Below are positions 25,140 to 33,532 of a stretch of 64,000 nucleotides of DNA, one piece after another (position 1 is the first letter of the stretch; each line of letters begins with the position of its first letter). A program made the translations under genes and the position numbers. The notes under the pieces were generated by a model. The model was not told where the DNA came from. It saw nothing but the letters and a program-made list of their open reading frames with translations, and made no database searches. Source of the DNA: Serinicoccus chungangensis (GTDB taxonomy: Bacteria > Actinomycetota > Actinomycetes > Actinomycetales > Dermatophilaceae); assembly GCF_006337125.1 (NCBI RefSeq), contig NZ_CP040887.1, forward strand, positions 2,170,001 to 2,234,000, in the 5' to 3' direction.

Positions 25140-26252
25140 TCAGGCGTCCTGGCGGTCGGCGGAGCGCTTCCACCGGATCCCGGCGTCGATGAAGTCGTCG
25201 ATGTCGCCGTCGAGCACCGCGGCGGTGGACCCGACCTCGTGTCCGGTGCGCAGGTCCTTGACCATCTGGTAAGGGTGCAGGACGTAGGAGCGCATCTGGT
25301 CGCCCCAGGACGCCTTGACGTCGCCGGCCATCTCCTTGCGCGCGGCGTCCTCCTCGGCCTTCTTGAGCAGCAGCAGCCGCGACTGGAGCACCCGGAGCGC
25401 GGCGGCGCGGTTCTGGATCTGGCTCTTCTCGTTCTGCATCGAGACGACGGTGCCGGTGGGCAGGTGGGTCATCCGGACGGCGGAGTCGGTGGTGTTGACC
25501 GACTGGCCCCCGGGCCCGCTGGAGCGGAAGACGTCGATCTTGAGGTCCGCCTCGGGGATCTCGATGGTGTCGGTGCTCTCGATGAGCGGCACCACCTCGA
25601 CCGCGGCGAAGCTGGTCTGCCGCCGGCCCTGGTTGTCGAAGGGGCTGATGCGGACCAGGCGGTGGGTGCCGGCCTCGACGGCGAGGGTGCCGAAGGCGTA
25701 AGGGACCTTCACCTCGAAGGTCGCCGACTTCAGCCCGGCCTCCTCGGCGTAGGAGGTGTCCAGGACAGCGGTCGGGTAGTCGTGCCGCTCGGCCCACCGC
25801 AGGTACATCCGCAGGAGCATCTCGGCGAAGTCAGCGGCGTCCACACCGCCGGCACCGGAGCGGATGGTGACGACGGCCTCGCGGATGTCGTACTCCCCGT
25901 TGAGCAGGGTGCGGACCTCCAGCAGCTGGACCGCCTTGCGCAGGCCGGCGAGCTCCTTCTCCGCCTCCTGCATCGTCTCGGCGTCGTTCTCCTCGCGACC
26001 GAGCTCGACGAGGGCCTCCAGGTCGTCGATCCGCGCGTCCATGCCGGTGATCTTGTCGTGCTCGGCCTTGGCCCGGGAGAGCTTGGAGGTGAGCTTCTGC
26101 GCCCGCTCGACGTCGTCCCACAGGTCGGGCGCGCTCGCCTCGGCCTCGAGGTCGGCGATCTGGGCGCCCAGGCGCTCGAGGTCGGTCACCTCCCGCACGG
26201 ACGCCATGGTCGTGCGGAGCTGCTTGATCTCGGTCTCGAAGTCGACTGCCAC
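25140..26252 (-). CDS. prfB: Peptide chain release factor 2
   Basis: 370 residues. The GGQ motif is in [18 protein letters not shown], and the tripeptide-anticodon region is in the middle domain. One uninterrupted frame from [20 protein letters not shown]; there is no in-frame UGA needing programmed frameshifting, as usual in actinobacteria. It terminates translation at UGA and UAA. In related genomes prfB directly precedes ftsE; here a nuclease gene on the opposite strand lies between them. Confidence 0.96.
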   Translation of the reverse strand: MAVDFETEIKQLRTTMASVREVTDLERLGAQIADLEAEASAPDLWDDVERAQKLTSKLSRAKAEHDKITGMDARIDDLEALVELGREENDAETMQEAEKELAGLRKAVQLLEVRTLLNGEYDIREAVVTIRSGAGGVDAADFAEMLLRMYLRWAERHDYPTAVLDTSYAEEAGLKSATFEVKVPYAFGTLAVEAGTHRLVRISPFDNQGRRQTSFAAVEVVPLIESTDTIEIPEADLKIDVFRSSGPGGQSVNTTDSAVRMTHLPTGTVVSMQNEKSQIQNRAAALRVLQSRLLLLKKAEEDAARKEMAGDVKASWGDQMRSYVLHPYQMVKDLRTGHEVGSTAAVLDGDIDDFIDAGIRWKRSADRQDA

Positions 26253-26307
26253 GATCCACCAGCCTACGCCAGCGACGGGCCCGTCCCGGCCGGGTGCCGG
26301 AGCGGCG

Positions 26308-26865
26308 CTACTCCCCCGTCTGACCGTCGGCCAGCTCGCGGAGCACGTCCGCGTGCCCGTTGTGCCGCGCGTACTCCTCGACCATGTGGGCGAGCACCCA
26401 CCGGACCGACACCTCCGCCTGCCCGCCCCAGGCCGGGTGCGTGGCGCCGAGCGGGTCCGCGCCCTCGACGGCCAGCGCCTCGGCGAGCACGGCCCGGGAG
26501 CGCTCGACGGACCGGGCCCAGACCTGGCGCAGCGCGTCCGGGTCGTCCTCGGCGGCGCTGGACCACTCCCAGTCCTCGTCCGCCGACCAGTCGACGGTGT
26601 CCCACGGGTCGGGCATCGCCGCGCGGGAGACCACCTGGGTGAACCAGTGGTCCTCCACCCACGCCAGGTGCTTGAGCAGGCCGCCCAGCGTCATGCCGCT
26701 GGGGTGGCCGGGCAGGCGCAGGCGCAGCCCGTCGGCCGCCAGGTCGCGCGTCTTCCACTCCAGCGTGGCGCGCTGGTAGTCGAGGAACCCGGCCAGGGTC
26801 GCCGCCTCCCCCGCCGCCAGCGGGGGCTCGGGGCGGCCGACGTCGTCGATGGTGATCTCGCTCAT
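26308..26865 (-). CDS. DinB/DUF664-family protein
   Basis: 185 residues from [16 protein letters not shown] (ATG at 26865). It has the four-helix DinB-like pattern with metal-ligand histidines in [13 protein letters not shown] and [19 protein letters not shown], and the [17 protein letters not shown] opening typical of actinobacterial DUF664 proteins. These are related to thiol-dependent (mycothiol or bacillithiol) transferases; the specific reaction is unknown. It stands alone, with the transporter gene upstream on the same strand. Confidence 0.85.
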   Translation of the reverse strand: MSEITIDDVGRPEPPLAAGEAATLAGFLDYQRATLEWKTRDLAADGLRLRLPGHPSGMTLGGLLKHLAWVEDHWFTQVVSRAAMPDPWDTVDWSADEDWEWSSAAEDDPDALRQVWARSVERSRAVLAEALAVEGADPLGATHPAWGGQAEVSVRWVLAHMVEEYARHNGHADVLRELADGQTGE

Positions 26866-26936
26866 GACCGGCACCCTAGGGCCGCTCGCGGACAGGGGGC
26901 GACCGCTGTGCGGCCCGAGGTATGCCTGTGCCCGGC

Positions 26937-28262
26937 TCAGTGGCGCGCCGGCTCCTCCTGGAGGTGCAGGTCGGAGTCCTGGAGCGACTTCGGGACCATC
27001 GAGACCGCGGCGAAGGAGATGATCGCCAGCACCGCGATGTAGACGCCGATGCTCCACGACTGGCCGGTGCGCTGCAGCAGCAGCTCGGCGATGAGCGGGG
27101 CGAAGGCGCCGCCGACGATCGAGCCCAGGGCATACCCGATGGAGACGCCCGAGTAGCGCACCCGGGCCGGGAACATCTCGGCGTAGAGCGCCGACTGCGG
27201 GCCGTAGGACGGTCCGAGACCCAGCGTCAGCACGAGGATCGCGAGGGTGAACAGCGGCAGCGAGGCGGTGTCGAGCAGGAACCACATGGGGATCGCCCAG
27301 AGGATGATGATGCCGTAGCCGATCTGGAAGGTCAGGACGCGGCCGATCCGGTCGGAGATGTGGCCGCCGTAGAGCGTGAAGACCAACCAGCCGACACCGC
27401 CGATGAGGGAGGCGACGAGGGTCTCGGTGCGCTCCATGCCGAGCGCGTTGACGCCGTAGCCGTTGAAGTAGGCGATGACGAGGTAGCCGGCGGCGTTGTT
27501 GGCGGCGAAGATCAGCGCGGCGAGCAGGACGTTCTTGCGGTGGTGGCGGAACAGCTCGCCGAGCGGCGCCGACTCCTTCTGCCGCAGCCGCGCCATCTCG
27601 GCGAACACCGGTGACTCCTCGACGGCGCGCCGGATCCAGTAGCCGACACCGATGAGCAGGATCGAGAAGAGGAACGGGATGCGCCAGCCCCAGGTGAGGA
27701 ACTGCTCGTCGGTCATGAACGTGCTCAGCCCGAACATGAACAGCGTCGCCAGGATCATCCCGATCGGCACCCCGATCTGGGGGTAGGCGCCGAACAGCCC
27801 GCGCCGGCCCCGGGGGGCGTGCTCGACGGACATGAGCGCGGCGCCGCCCCACTCACCGCCGGCGGAGAAGCCCTGCAGGAGCCGCATGAGGATGAGCAGG
27901 ACCGGAGCCGCGACGCCGATCTGGGCGTAGGTCGGGAGCAGGCCGATGATCGCGGTGGCGCCGCCCATGCCCACCAGCGTGAAGACGAGGACGACCTTGC
28001 GCCCGAAGCGGTCACCGAGGTGGCCGGCGACGACCGCACCGAGCGGGCGCACCAGGAAGCTGATGCCCAACGAGGCCCAGGCCGCGAGCTGCGCCCCGCC
28101 CTCGCCCATGGGGGCGAAGAAGAGCTGCCCGAGGACCAGCGCGGCGGCCTGCGCGTAGATGAAGAAGTCGTACCACTCGATGGTGGTGCCGACCAGGGTG
28201 CCGGCCAGCACCTTGCGCTCCTCCCGGCTGCGCTCGGTCTGCCTGCTGCTGACTCCGGTCAT
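26937..28262 (-). CDS. MFS transporter, metabolite:H+ symporter (MHS) type
   Basis: 441 residues from MTGVSSRQTERSREERK (ATG at 28262, GGGGTCGACG upstream). Twelve hydrophobic segments. The opening VLAGTLVGTTIEWYDFFIYA, LGDRFGRKVVLV in loop 2-3, and GGEWGGAALMSVEHAP around helix 5 are hallmarks of the MHS family (ProP, ShiA, KgtP). The likely substrate is an organic acid or osmolyte taken up with a proton; specificity cannot be read from sequence. It is followed by the DinB-like gene and preceded by the nitronate monooxygenase-like gene, all on the minus strand, but gaps suggest separate promoters. Confidence 0.88.
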   Translation of the reverse strand: MTGVSSRQTERSREERKVLAGTLVGTTIEWYDFFIYAQAAALVLGQLFFAPMGEGGAQLAAWASLGISFLVRPLGAVVAGHLGDRFGRKVVLVFTLVGMGGATAIIGLLPTYAQIGVAAPVLLILMRLLQGFSAGGEWGGAALMSVEHAPRGRRGLFGAYPQIGVPIGMILATLFMFGLSTFMTDEQFLTWGWRIPFLFSILLIGVGYWIRRAVEESPVFAEMARLRQKESAPLGELFRHHRKNVLLAALIFAANNAAGYLVIAYFNGYGVNALGMERTETLVASLIGGVGWLVFTLYGGHISDRIGRVLTFQIGYGIIILWAIPMWFLLDTASLPLFTLAILVLTLGLGPSYGPQSALYAEMFPARVRYSGVSIGYALGSIVGGAFAPLIAELLLQRTGQSWSIGVYIAVLAIISFAAVSMVPKSLQDSDLHLQEEPARH

Positions 28263-28378
28263 CGTCGACCCCTTCCAGACGTGCACGCCCGGAAGCGACC
28301 CCCCTGGGTACGGGCCGACGCGGCGGTGCGGTGACCGCATCATAAGCACCGCCGCCCGGCCGCGGCGGCCGGGACGCG

Positions 28379-29887
28379 TCAGGCGGTGTGCCGCAGCCGC
28401 AGACCCGCGGCCACCTGCTCCTGCAGGTAGTCCAGCGCCTCCAGGGCCGACCAGCCCTCGGGGTGCCGCTCGATGAGCGCGGTGGCACCGGCGAGGTCCT
28501 GGCCCAGGGTCACGAGGGTGTCCTCGGCATACCCGTCCTTGCGCTCCTGGCCGAGCCCGATGTTGGCCATGAGCCCGTTGCACAGGCACTTGCGCCCGAC
28601 GGTGTCGGCCTCCTCGCCGCCCTTCTTGAGGTACATGTGGACCGGCTCGGAGGCGCAGCGGTAGCCGACCTCGCCGTCCTCACGCTCGTAGGGCTGGCGC
28701 AGGTAGGACAGGTCGCACAGCCGCGGCCGCGCCTCGTAGACCTCGACCTGGCTGGCGGTGCCCTCCAGGGTGGCCACCTTGAAGGGGAACCCGGTCGGGC
28801 TGGCGCGGGGGTCGTTGCGCACGGCGAGCTCCCCGGTGCGCAGCCGGCCGAGCAGCTGCTCCCGGGGGGTGTCGGCCAGGCCCGAGTCGTGGGAGAGGGC
28901 GAAGAGCGTGCCCACCTGCACCCCGACGGCGCCGGCGGCGAGCGCCTCGGCGACCTTGTCGGGGGTGGAGTAGGCACCGGCCATCCAGAACGGCAGCCCG
29001 ATCTGGGTCATCTTGGCCAGGTCGGCCTCGTCGCGGGCGCCGTAGACCGGCTCCCCCGCGTCGTCCAGCTGCATCTTGCCCCGCGGGGGCGCGGAGTGCC
29101 CACCGGCCGGGGGGCGCTCGACGACGAAGCCGTCGGGGCGGATCTCCGGGTCGCGGTTGAGGTAGTTGGCGAGCTGGTCGACCGAGATGATCGCCAGGAA
29201 GTCCGGCTTGCTCACCGACGGCAGGTCCTCGCCGAGCAGGTCGGCCGGGTCCACGGTCACGTGCCGGCGCAGGGACCCCCCGGCGACGTCGGCAGAGATG
29301 CTGCCCGGCTCGCCCGCGGCCAGCGAGCGCAGCAGCTGCGGGATCTCCCGGGGGATGCCCGCGCCCATGAGGACGTAGTCGACCCCGGCCAGCATGGCGC
29401 CGAGGATGGCCGTGGGGTTGGCCATCTGGATCTTCTCCAGGCAGTTGATGCCGACCGCGCCCTCGGTGGAGTGCTCGGAGAGCCCTTCCTTGGCGAGCCA
29501 CACCTCGGCGAAGTTGCCGACGACGCCGAGCTCCTGCCCGGCCCGGGCGGTCTCCAGGGTGAGCTTGGGGATGGGCTTGTAGGAGGCGCCCGGCTCCTTG
29601 CCACCCTCGATGAAGTACTTGTCCAGCACCCGCTGCGCCATCGCCTGGCTGGGGAAGGCGGCCATCGCCCGGCGGTAGTGACCCCCGGGGTCGCCGTCCT
29701 GCAGCACGCGGCTGATGACGGCGTCCATCGCCGTGCCGGAGACCACGCCGAGGTGGCCGGCGCGCGCCACCTGGCGGGCGAGGCGCCAGCCGGACACGGC
29801 GACGCCCATGCCGCCCTGGATGATCGTGGGGCGTGGGCGGTCGGTCTGGGTGGGAAGGTCGATGGGTGTAGCGGGGAGTGCGGCCAT
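28379..29887 (-). CDS. Nitronate monooxygenase-like FMN enzyme (PfaD-like length)
   Basis: 502 residues from MAALPATPIDLPTQTDRPRP. The TIM-barrel opening TIIQGGMGVAVSGWRLARQV and the glycine-rich segments LGVVSGTAMD, GVDYVLMGAGIP and AAGAVGVQVGTLFAL (FMN phosphate binding) are those of the nitronate monooxygenase / enoyl-reductase-like family. A ~150-residue C-terminal part with RKCLCNGLMANIGLGQ is longer than in classical nitronate monooxygenases and resembles PfaD-type proteins. It likely oxidizes nitronates or acts as a flavin-dependent dehydrogenase; no PUFA or polyketide synthase is nearby. An array of AACCTACG sequences lies just upstream (29917-29966). Confidence 0.8.
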   Translation of the reverse strand: MAALPATPIDLPTQTDRPRPTIIQGGMGVAVSGWRLARQVARAGHLGVVSGTAMDAVISRVLQDGDPGGHYRRAMAAFPSQAMAQRVLDKYFIEGGKEPGASYKPIPKLTLETARAGQELGVVGNFAEVWLAKEGLSEHSTEGAVGINCLEKIQMANPTAILGAMLAGVDYVLMGAGIPREIPQLLRSLAAGEPGSISADVAGGSLRRHVTVDPADLLGEDLPSVSKPDFLAIISVDQLANYLNRDPEIRPDGFVVERPPAGGHSAPPRGKMQLDDAGEPVYGARDEADLAKMTQIGLPFWMAGAYSTPDKVAEALAAGAVGVQVGTLFALSHDSGLADTPREQLLGRLRTGELAVRNDPRASPTGFPFKVATLEGTASQVEVYEARPRLCDLSYLRQPYEREDGEVGYRCASEPVHMYLKKGGEEADTVGRKCLCNGLMANIGLGQERKDGYAEDTLVTLGQDLAGATALIERHPEGWSALEALDYLQEQVAAGLRLRHTA

Positions 29888-29916
29888 CCGAGGGGACACC
29901 TCTCTGGTCGGGGAGC

Positions 29917-29966
29917 AACCTACGCCGACGTAGGTTTCGCTTGCGTAGGTTACGGTATCGTAGGTT
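29917..29966 (-). promoter_or_regulatory. Iterated operator: three AACCTACG repeats at 15-bp spacing plus one inverted
   Basis: Read on the minus strand: AACCTACG at 29966-29959, at 29951-29944 and at 29936-29929, each exactly 15 bases apart. The last is followed after TCGG by its inverted copy CGTAGGTT (29924-29917), a perfect 8+8 palindrome with a 4-base centre. The array lies 30-80 bases upstream of the monooxygenase-like gene start. TACGAT and TACCGT inside it could be -10 boxes. This looks like a multi-site operator, perhaps for a TetR-type regulator encoded elsewhere. Confidence 0.7.
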
Positions 29967-30261
29967 CCCACCCCTTGTCAGGCTCGACCGGATCGCCGCA
30001 GGTCAGGGCGTGGCGGCCGCCGGGCGAACACCCCCCGGGTGGCCCCGTTCGGCCCGGGTGGCCCCGGTCGTCCCGGACGGCCAGCACGCCCTCCCCCACC
30101 GCCTGGTCGCACGACCGGTGCTGGGCCGCCAGCCGTCGTGTGCAGTCGTGGCCCCAGGAGGGCCATCGGCGCGCACAGAGCAGGCCACGCGGGCGACACC
30201 GCCGCCCAGCGTGTGCAGTCGTGGCCCCTGGAGGGCCACCACCGCGCACGAACCTTCGGCC
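29967..30261. repeat. Gene-free region with a 40-bp repeat pair (REP-like)
   Basis: Two copies, 30137-30176 and 30210-30249, identical at about 36 of 40 positions and in direct orientation 73 bases apart. Each begins CGTGTGCAGTCGTGGCCCC and ends CGCGCAC, and contains a hairpin TGGCCC-5 nt-GGGCCA. They lie between the oppositely bounded ends of the phosphatase and monooxygenase units, where REP/BIME-type repeats are usual. No gene is supported here. Confidence 0.6.
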
Positions 30262-30921
30262 TCAGCGCCCACGCAGGTGCACGCGGACCCCGGCGTCGGT
30301 GACCTCCAGGCGCACGTCCGCGAGCGAGTCGACGGCGAGGTCGGCCTGACCCTCGAGCTCCTCCCGGGTGTGGGTCGTCAGGACGGCGAGGGTCGCCGCA
30401 CCCGCCGCCCGACCCGACTCCAGACCGGCGACGGCGTCCTCGACGACCAGGCACCGCGCGGGGTCGGCGTCGAGGTGGCGGGCCCCGATCAGGTAGGGCT
30501 CCGGGTCCGGCTTGCCGCGGGTGATGTCGTCGGCGGTGACGACGACGGCCGGGGCGCTCAGCCCGGCGGCGTCGATCCGGAGCACGGCGAGCTCGCGCCC
30601 GGCGGACGTCACGATGGCCGCGCGCGACCCGACCGCCGCCAACGCGTCCACGGCACCGGGGAGCGCGACGATCCCGTCCAGGTCCTCCAGCTCGCGCCGG
30701 TCGATGTCGGCGGTGGCGGCGTCCGCGTCCAGGTGGGGGGCCACCCGCTCGACGATGCCGCGGCTGGTCACCCCGTGGAAGTTGCCGAACCGCGCGAAGT
30801 CGACGCCGTGGTCGGCGGCCCAGGAGCGCCACGAGCGCTCGACCGGCCCGGACGAGTCCGTGAGGGTGCCGTCGTTGTCGAAGAGGACCGCGTCGAAGGT
30901 CTCCTGGGTGATGTCGCGCAT
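30262..30921 (-). CDS. HAD-superfamily phosphatase (phosphoglycolate/sugar-phosphatase-like)
   Basis: 219 residues. Motif I is VLFDNDGTLTDS (nucleophile Asp and the acid/base Asp), motif II is IVTSAG, motif III includes TRGKPDPEPYLIGA with the catalytic Lys, and motif IV is LVVEDAVAGLESG with GAAT. The cap domain between motifs I and II is of the alpha-helical beta-phosphoglucomutase type. The likely substrate is a small phosphorylated metabolite (glycerol phosphate, sugar phosphate or phosphoglycolate). Motif I reads DND where DLD or DMD is common. A monocistronic unit. Confidence 0.88.
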   Translation of the reverse strand: MRDITQETFDAVLFDNDGTLTDSSGPVERSWRSWAADHGVDFARFGNFHGVTSRGIVERVAPHLDADAATADIDRRELEDLDGIVALPGAVDALAAVGSRAAIVTSAGRELAVLRIDAAGLSAPAVVVTADDITRGKPDPEPYLIGARHLDADPARCLVVEDAVAGLESGRAAGAATLAVLTTHTREELEGQADLAVDSLADVRLEVTDAGVRVHLRGR

Positions 30922-31027
30922 ACCGCCATGCTGTCAGGCGACGGCGCACCCCGCCCAGGAGGTATGCCGCCGGCCGCGCCCCCGCTCGTGTGGACGAGCC
31001 ACCGACCGGCCGGTCGGAGACGCCCGG

Positions 31028-31555
31028 TCAGGGGTCGATGTCCGAGCGGGCCGTCGAGGTGACCGTGATCGAGACTCCCCCGCCCACGGCTCTCAGCACG
31101 GCGGTCACGACAGGGACCTCGGCCTGCCCGGTGACGGTCACGACCGCCGTGCGCCCGTCGGGGGTCCCGGTGCCCGACCCCACGGCCCAGGAGACGACGC
31201 GGGTGGGCATGACGCGTCGCTCGAGGTGGGCCGACGCGGCCTCGACGACCGTCGCATCGCTCAGCGGCGGGCCGGAGCCGATGCCGCCCTCGTAGACCTG
31301 CGCCTCGGCCAGGGCGTCACTCGCGTCGAGCGCGGCGGCGTCCGCGGCGTCCAGCAGCTGGATGCGGCTCAGCTGCACGGACGTCACGCCCACGACGGCC
31401 ATGATGATCGTCAGGGTGATCGCCACCATCCCGATGAGCAGGATGCTCATCTGTCCGGCGTCGCGCGCCGGTGCGACCCGCCGAGGTGACCCGCCGAGGG
31501 ACCGGAGGGCACGACATCTCCGCGGGTCCCGGCCCTCGGCGTGGAGGGCGGTCAC
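31028..31555 (-). CDS. TadG-like pseudopilin / secretion helper (Rv3654c-type)
   Basis: 175 residues starting at GTG 31555, which overlaps the stop of the preceding gene (GTGA). After an Arg-rich cytosolic leader (~40 residues) comes the single helix GQMSILLIGMVAITLTIIMA, typical of TadE/TadG proteins, then SRIQLLDAADAAALDASDAL, the conserved TadG-like post-helix segment, and a beta-rich extracytoplasmic part. It is the last gene of the tad operon, matching the position of Rv3654c in mycobacteria. Role: minor component or regulator of Flp pilus assembly. Confidence 0.75.
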   Translation of the reverse strand: MTALHAEGRDPRRCRALRSLGGSPRRVAPARDAGQMSILLIGMVAITLTIIMAVVGVTSVQLSRIQLLDAADAAALDASDALAEAQVYEGGIGSGPPLSDATVVEAASAHLERRVMPTRVVSWAVGSGTGTPDGRTAVVTVTGQAEVPVVTAVLRAVGGGVSITVTSTARSDIDP

Positions 31556-31989
31556 GGGGTGCCCGCCCGGAACTCGTCCACCGTCTCCAGGTGGCTGGCG
31601 GTCAGCGTGACCGTGGTCGGGAGCCGGTCGCGCATGAAGTCGGGCACGAGCGGCAGCTCGACGCTGACCTGGGAGTCGGCCCGCACGCTCCCGCCGGGTG
31701 TGAGGCACCCGCTCTGCCCGCACGAGAGCTGCACCGTGCCCGCCCGCGGCTCGAAGCCGTGCGCGCGGTAGACGAGCCCCGCCGCCACCTGGGCCCGGGC
31801 CGACGCCTCGGCGGCGTCCTCCGCGGTCACGAACGCCCGGCCGGCCTCGCGCGCGGCGGCGGTGACGGCATACGCCCCGGCCTGGATCCGTCCGACGGTG
31901 CCGACGAGGTAGAACAGCGGGACGACGAGCAGGACCAGCAGGAAGGCGACCTCGACCGTCATCGAGCCACGCTCGGCGCGCACCCTCAC
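31552..31989 (-). CDS. TadE-like minor pilin
   Basis: 145 residues. Short basic leader (MRVRAERGSMTVE) with Glu at position +5 relative to a Gly cleavage site, as in TadE-type prepilins, then a hydrophobic helix (VAFLLVLLVVPLFYLVGTVG) and a soluble domain with a Cys pair (LSCGQSGCLTPG), possibly a disulfide. Overlaps of 4 bases with both neighbours show tight translational coupling in the tad operon. A prepilin peptidase is not visible in the window. Confidence 0.8.
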   Translation of the reverse strand: MRVRAERGSMTVEVAFLLVLLVVPLFYLVGTVGRIQAGAYAVTAAAREAGRAFVTAEDAAEASARAQVAAGLVYRAHGFEPRAGTVQLSCGQSGCLTPGGSVRADSQVSVELPLVPDFMRDRLPTTVTLTASHLETVDEFRAGTP

Positions 31990-32372
31990 TGGTCCTCCGC
32001 GTAGGCGTGGCCGACGACCGTCATCGACTCCCCCGGCCCGAGCGGGCCGAAGATCGGCAGCGGCATGGTCGCGCTGACCTCGACGACCGCGACCCCGTCG
32101 ACGACGGTGCGTCTCGCGGACACCGTCACCCCTGGGCCGCCCCCGGTCAGGCTGGAGGACAGCAGCTCCTGTGCCCGGCGGGCCCCGTCGGCCGGGGAGG
32201 CGTCCGCCCGAGCCCCGGCCCTGGCGCCCTCGACGACGTGGGCGGTGGCCGTGTTGTGCAGGTGCAGCCCGAACGCCAGCTGCACGACGGCCAGCATGAG
32301 GACGCTGACCAGGCCCGCCAGCATGGCGAACTCGGCGGCGGCCGCTCCCCGCTCGGCAGAGCCGCCGGACAT
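31986..32372 (-). CDS. TadE-like minor pilin
   Basis: 128 residues. The N-terminus SAERGAAAAEFAMLAGLVSV is a textbook TadE class III prepilin-like signal (Gly cleavage, Glu at +5) continuing as helix LMLAVVQLAFGLHLHN. The soluble part ends FGPLGPGESMTVVGHAYAED. Its stop overlaps the next tadE-like gene by 4 bases, and it starts 2 bases after the Flp gene. Having two TadE-like genes plus one TadG-like gene parallels Rv3655c/Rv3654c-type arrangements. Confidence 0.82.
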   Translation of the reverse strand: MSGGSAERGAAAAEFAMLAGLVSVLMLAVVQLAFGLHLHNTATAHVVEGARAGARADASPADGARRAQELLSSSLTGGGPGVTVSARRTVVDGVAVVEVSATMPLPIFGPLGPGESMTVVGHAYAEDQ

Positions 32373-32373
32373 C

Positions 32374-32577
32374 TCAGGGGCCGGTGACAGCGCTGACCGC
32401 GTTGGTGAACAGGCCGGTCAGCAGGGGCTCGGCGACGAGCCACAGGGCGGCGACCAGCCCGGCGGTCATGATGGTGATGAGCACCCACCCGGGCACGTCT
32501 CCGCGCTCGGGCTCCTCGCGCCATCGACGTACGCGCTGGCTGAGCACGGCTGACGCGGTGACGAATCGTCGGATCAT
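32374..32577 (-). CDS. Flp-type major pilin
   Basis: 67 residues. A basic cytosolic leader (MIRRFVTASAVLSQRVRRWREEPERG) ends in a Gly and is followed by DVPGWVLITIMTAGLVAALW, a single long hydrophobic helix expected of a Flp/TadE pilin, and a short C-terminal tail (LLTGLFTNAVSAVTGP). Its position, between tadC and tadE, is that of flp (Rv3656c) in actinobacterial tad loci. The processed product would be only ~41 residues. It is likely the main pilus subunit; cleavage depends on a prepilin peptidase encoded elsewhere. Confidence 0.78.
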   Translation of the reverse strand: MIRRFVTASAVLSQRVRRWREEPERGDVPGWVLITIMTAGLVAALWLVAEPLLTGLFTNAVSAVTGP

Positions 32578-32602
32578 CGGACTCTCCTCGGTGAGTGGAC
32601 CT

Positions 32603-33532
32603 TCACATCGCCAGGCGCAGCATCGTCACGCCTGGGAAGACGGCGAACAGCACCGTCACGGGCAGGATGAGGAAGACGACGGGGACCATCATGCTGATCT
32701 CCCGCTTGCCGCCCTCCTCGATGAGCTCCTGGCGGGCCGCCTCGCGCGCGTCCGCGGCTTGCGCCCGGAGCACCTCGCCCAGGGGCGTCCCGCGCTGCAG
32801 GGCCACGACGAGGCCGTCGACGAAGCGGATGATCGGCCCGATCCCGGTGCGCCGGCTGAGCCCGTGCAGCGCCTCCGGGAGGCTGGCTCCCGTGCGGGCC
32901 TGGGCGAGGCACAGGTCGAGCTCGGCGGCGAGCTCGCCGCGGGACAGCCTGGCCACCCGCTCCAGCGCCTGTGCCGTCCCCTCCCCCGCCGTGACCGACA
33001 GCGCCAGGAGCTCGGCGACAGCGGGGAACTCGGCCATGATCTGGCGCTCGCGCCGTGCCGCCGCACGGCTGAGCAGGTGGTCCCGGAGCATGACACCGGC
33101 GAGGAAGGCGCAGCCGACCAGCAGCAGGACGACGCCCGGACTCGTGCCCCGGGTGAACCACAGCAGCACCCCGAGCAGCACCGCGACCGCGGCGCACAGG
33201 ACTCCCCACACCACCTGCTGCACGCGGAACGCCTCGACGTCAGCCGTCCGGCCGGACCGGTGCAACCGGGTCCGCACCGACTCCTCGCCGCCGAGCACGC
33301 GGTCCAGGAGACGCGCGGCCCGGGCGGCCACGGGAGCGAGCAGCTCACCGGCCCGCCAGGGACGCGAGTCGTCGAGCACGAGCAGCCGGGACTGACGAGG
33401 AGGTCGGTCGAGATAGGGCTCGATCCGGTCGGCCAGCCTGACCCGACGCGCGACCGGGAGGCCGGCCCAGGCCAGCAGGAGCCCGCACGCGAGCACGAGC
33501 CCCAGCAGTGCTCCCCACCAGGCCCCGGTCAT
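32603..33532 (-). CDS. tadC: TadC-like type II secretion F-domain membrane protein
   Basis: 309 residues from MTGAWWGALLGLVLACG (ATG at 33532; ATGA overlaps the tadB stop). The C-terminal half is a T2SSF domain: AEFPAVAELLALSVTAGEGTAQAL, LAAELDLCLAQARTGASLPEAL, and the helix MMVPVVFLILPVTVLFAVFPGV. An N-terminal helix and a central helix pair make the three-part membrane topology. Together with TadB it forms the inner-membrane platform for Flp pilus assembly. The Flp gene follows after a short gap. Confidence 0.9.
   Translation of the reverse strand: MTGAWWGALLGLVLACGLLLAWAGLPVARRVRLADRIEPYLDRPPRQSRLLVLDDSRPWRAGELLAPVAARAARLLDRVLGGEESVRTRLHRSGRTADVEAFRVQQVVWGVLCAAVAVLLGVLLWFTRGTSPGVVLLLVGCAFLAGVMLRDHLLSRAAARRERQIMAEFPAVAELLALSVTAGEGTAQALERVARLSRGELAAELDLCLAQARTGASLPEALHGLSRRTGIGPIIRFVDGLVVALQRGTPLGEVLRAQAADAREAARQELIEEGGKREISMMVPVVFLILPVTVLFAVFPGVTMLRLAM

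Noticed and set aside
25140..26252. Programmed frameshift in prfB
   Set aside because: The frame is continuous; no early in-frame UGA.
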